Source of the DNA: Oscheius sp. JU75
Lineage: Eukaryota; Nematoda; Chromadorea; Rhabditida; Rhabditidae
DNA: 64,000 bases
Direction of reading: 5' to 3'
NCBI GenBank assembly: GCA_037178855.1
Contig: JASJZC010000006.1
Span: 5,456,001 to 5,520,000 of the forward strand
Shown here: positions 60,946 through 64,000 of the stretch, piece by piece
Position numbering within the stretch: position 1 is the stretch's first letter
How the letters are laid out: every line of letters begins with the position of its first letter
Position numbers and translations under genes: made by a program
The notes under the pieces: generated by a model
Seen by the model: the letters and a program-made list of their open reading frames with translations, nothing else
Told to the model about the DNA's origin: nothing
Databases searched by the model: none

Positions 60946-62674
60946 CTTCCCGAATAAATGTATCCACTGTTCTCTATGTCCGTAACCCAATTGCCTTACC
61001 GTAACCCTAGTCGTCGTAATTAAGTGACTTTGCATGCCGCAGCTATCCCATTAGGATCCACACGGGGCATTAGGCGGGATCAGGAGCCGACTCTATAAGA
61101 GAGCTCAATTATTTCGGTGTCTCGGAATGAGGCGTTAACAACTTCAATATTGTCGTCAATGAGTTCCGTTACAAGTGGCCACTTCGAGTCCAAATAGGAA
61201 CTGGCAGTGCCTGGCCGCCTGAAAAGGCGAGCGGGAGGTACTCGAACAGGACAAACATTCAGGAAGGGGGTCTCCCGCAATCTGATAGGACATGTAGGGA
61301 AGGACATATGGTCTAAATTACTTCCTACTGGACTCTCTCTTATTGCCAGAGCCACGGCGTCGATTAACATGCACGAACAATTACCGTATATTGGATGCGC
61401 TGTAAACATGGAGGCAGATGGGTATATGGGTGAGGAGCTTGCGCAATCGGAACATAAAGAGACTGAGTCGAGAAAATGACACCGGTTATTAGGGAGGGAG
61501 AATTTCTGTCTAATTTTGGTTCAGAGTGATGTAAATTAAAGACATGGAGTAGATAGGGGCAGAGTCAGCGAGACAGGATCTGATTGCTCGATACTTGTCA
61601 AAACCATGGTCTGACAGTGAAATGGAATAGGTGAACTGGAGAACGATCAATAGACACGTGAGAGCTTTTGGAAAAGTAGGAATACCTCGAAGCAGTAGCA
61701 CAAGAGAGGGACAGACGAGCAAATGGTCTTTCTTGCTGACTAGAATCTCGATGGGCTTACAAGCCTGCCAAAAGGTGTTGAGTCTAAGTCCGAGTCTGCA
61801 GGGGAAACCTGAGTATAATGTTCGTCAGATCTTCAAAAACAGCTCTCTCTACACTTGTTGAGGTATTTAAAATTTTTTCGTCAACGACTTGACCACTGAT
61901 TGGCCGGGTATTTGGTCTGGTTCATTCCAGCCTCTTCCATTAGACTACTCTAGATACAACGAAGGATTCTACTTTGACTCCTCAAGCTTTCTGTGATCTC
62001 TGAACGCCTATGAACGCAAGACCGATTCTGTCAATGTTTCTTAATCCGTATAAATCTTTCCATGTACACTTTTCTATTCAATGAGAGAAAGAAATGAGAG
62101 CTCGCTTGTTTATTCGCCCGACAGTTACTTGTCGTGTATCAAATGAGAGCAGAACTGAATGTTCTCGGTCATGTCGTTCGTGTCCCGTGAGGTTTGTCCT
62201 GTTAAAAAATACATAGGGGCTCAGAACCAGACTGATGTGAGGGTGATAGAATAGACACTGTAATACTTTTTTCAAATTCTAATCTCACACTTTGTTCAAA
62301 TCCGGTGGGTGTGAGTGCTATTGAATGAGTAAAAATACCTGCCAATTCAGAGAAGCAACAGGACGACGAAGTGAAAGACGATCAAATGGTCTATTTGCTG
62401 ACTTGTTATTTTGATATTTCGATGCGATTAGTTGTAGCCCGTCAAACCGTGTTCAGTCGGAGTATACAGTGCTGGTCATATTGTTTGTCAGTTATTCACT
62501 CCTGCTGTTGTTCCCTATTTCAACTCAACTCTCTCTCTCATCAGTCTGACTCCAAAAAAAGCAACATATTAGGAAGCAGGTAGCTTTTCGTGCAGCGTTT
62601 CGAATGAAATCGATAGATGAGTTGTCAAAAGTGATTAAGCCCTGGGTCAATGTTACCTTCTGGATTAATTCCTA
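60946..62674. other. Intergenic after the PRDM14-type gene
   Basis: About 1.7 kb. The AATAAA of the PRDM14-type gene is at 60953-60958. Short open frames (for example 61207-61479) show no motif or splice partner; nothing can be supported. Confidence 0.55.
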
Positions 62675-64000
62675 ATGGATCTCGACCATCATCTGTTCCC
62701 AGAAGAATTCTGGACAGACAGTGACATTCACATTTCGAAGGTCAGCTTGTTCTGTTCTTTTGAACAACTGAACATTCCAGCTCAGTGACAGCGCATTCGA
62801 AGAACGACGAGGCTATCTCAGACGGCAACTCGACCAATATGCCAAACTCACTCGGTGTGATCGAACGACAAAAGAATATTTCCTGACAGCTCTTGAAATT
62901 CGAACAAGTTATTCCCTTCTCCTTCCAGAGCCTGTACCAATTGGGAGTTTGGAGTACGAGGATTTACTAGCCATATTCTCGAAGGTTGGTCAGCTGAATT
63001 GCCAGACAGAGTGAGACTATTAGATGCATTCAAGAGCCTTCGGATACACGTTCCGACTCTGCAAGGATGTTCACGGATTGCTGAACCAGAATGTAACAAA
63101 GTTCAGCATTCGAATCCGACATGGGGATCTGATTTGTTCGGAAAAAGTGAGTTCAATCCAGCTAATTGGAATAATATTTCCAGAAAATGTGGATATGCCG
63201 AGGTCGAAAAAGCGGCAAACTGCGAATCCAGGACAACAGCTCAATTCTGCCGTTTTCGTTTGATGAACTCCATGCTTTTTGGCCTGGAGATCCTCCCCTT
63301 GGCGATGTGTTCGGTCGAATGAAGTGGCCGTTCACTGAATGCGCATCCATTCGTTCGGGCAACAAGCTGAGAATGAACGTAAAACCAGGAGAGTTTTACA
63401 GCGAAGTGGAATTTTCAGGGCTATTGCCTGATCTGGAACACTTGCAAGGTTTTGTGGATGAAATGGTTGGATTTGTCAACATAAGCATAGAATTGTGATT
63501 TCAGAAACCACGAAAGATTGAGGAAAAGCTTTGCTGGAAAGGCAGAAATCCGAAATTCCTGGAAAAGATTCTGTATCTGGCTGAACATATCACCTCCAGT
63601 TTTTCGCTAGATCAAAGTGTTGTGGTCCAAATTGTCGAGGTACTTCAAACGTTTTCCAATGACAAATTTTTTTTTCAGAAATGGCAATCTGGAAACTGGG
63701 ATTACAAGGCAAAAACTGTCGGCGGCTATTACAACCACTCATTGAGCAGTTTCACTCAAGCAGTGTCTGGTGATCGCGTTCTCATCTACACCTCATCCAA
63801 CAAAACCACAACAGTTCTGGTACCCAATCAGGACAATCTTTACCTTGTCCTCATAATGGCACCCGTTCATTTCCAACACAATCGTTTCCGGGAACATATC
63901 CACATTCATGCCAACATCCGTTCTCTGAACGATTTGGCTAACAAACAGTTCGATAGATTGCCCAGAGTGTCATATCTTTTTCCATTGGACTATTCCGGCT
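62675..64000 (+). CDS. Unidentified gene, 5' part only (runs past the window)
   Basis: From ATG 62675 six or more exons join in phase: MDLDHHLFPEEFWTDSDIHI, then LSDSAFEERRGYLRRQLDQY, then MHSRAFGYTFRLCKDVHGLL, then KMWICRGRKSGKLRIQDNSS, then KPRKIEEKLCWKGRN, then KWQSGNWDYKAKTVGGYYNH, which continues past 64000. Introns are 40-60 nt with GT-AG borders. I do not recognise the family. There is no signal peptide or membrane segment in the visible 400 or so residues; it is rich in His, Arg and aromatic residues with mixed helix and strand character, suggesting a folded cytosolic or nuclear enzyme-like protein. No further assignment is justified. Confidence 0.7.

Noticed and set aside
61207-61479. 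90-codon plus-strand frame after the PRDM14-type gene
   Set aside because: No start context, motif, poly(A) signal or homology recognised.

Overview
The window is animal nuclear DNA. Genes are split by many tiny introns (mostly 36-60 nt) with GT...AG borders and TTTCAG-like acceptors. In many genes a pyrimidine-rich acceptor ending in AG lies 0-8 nt before the start codon, which is the mark of spliced-leader trans-splicing. One tight same-strand pair (OTUD6-type then ELMOD-type, 122 nt apart) looks like an operon. This fits a compact trans-splicing metazoan, nematode-like in gene style. However, a PRDM14-type zinc-finger gene, which from memory I do not place in Caenorhabditis or Drosophila, argues for a less derived lineage; the phylum is left open.

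Layout. 0.1-2.6 kb: alpha-arrestin-like gene (-). 6.2-6.5 kb: acyl-CoA-binding protein (-). 8.1-9.9 kb: mitochondrial succinyl-CoA ligase beta subunit (+). 10.2-12.6 kb: OTU deubiquitinase and ELMO-domain gene (-). 13.5-15.5 kb: M17 leucyl aminopeptidase (-). 15.5-23.9 kb: gene-poor DNA with a TTAA-flanked MITE, a foldback element and GC-hairpin repeats. 23.9-24.8 kb: SoxB gene (+). 24.8-28.4 kb: no gene seen. 28.4-30.1 kb: an unresolved basic-protein gene (+). 30.0-30.3 kb: COA5/PET191 (-). 30.9-32.6 kb: SERINC (+). 33.1-35.0 kb: SEPT6-group septin (-). 35.6-36.3 kb: FUN14-domain gene (+). 36.6-39.3 kb: DHRS7B-like SDR (+), whose last intron holds a complete secreted-protein gene on the other strand. 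39.9-40.1 kb: a 62-codon gene (-).

40.4-59.5 kb: the most striking locus, one giant gene. My 39-exon model keeps phase throughout and predicts about 4,667 residues: a short cytoplasmic tail, one membrane anchor, a Ser/Thr mucin stalk built from two interleaved repeat types, then about 16 von Willebrand A-like domains in tandem, most with degenerate MIDAS motifs. Its introns carry a nested antisense gene for a secreted four-cysteine peptide, a 1.7-kb cluster of Helitron-like/microsatellite repeats, and a dead mariner whose ends appear to serve as splice sites. 59.7-60.9 kb: PRDM14-type gene (+). 62.7-64.0 kb: start of an unidentified gene that runs off the window.

Most conserved genes here are housekeeping (mitochondria, ubiquitin, cytoskeleton, lipid and membrane functions) and are not obviously one pathway; the lineage-specific novelty is concentrated in the giant vWA-mucin locus and in the two nested antisense genes for secreted products.
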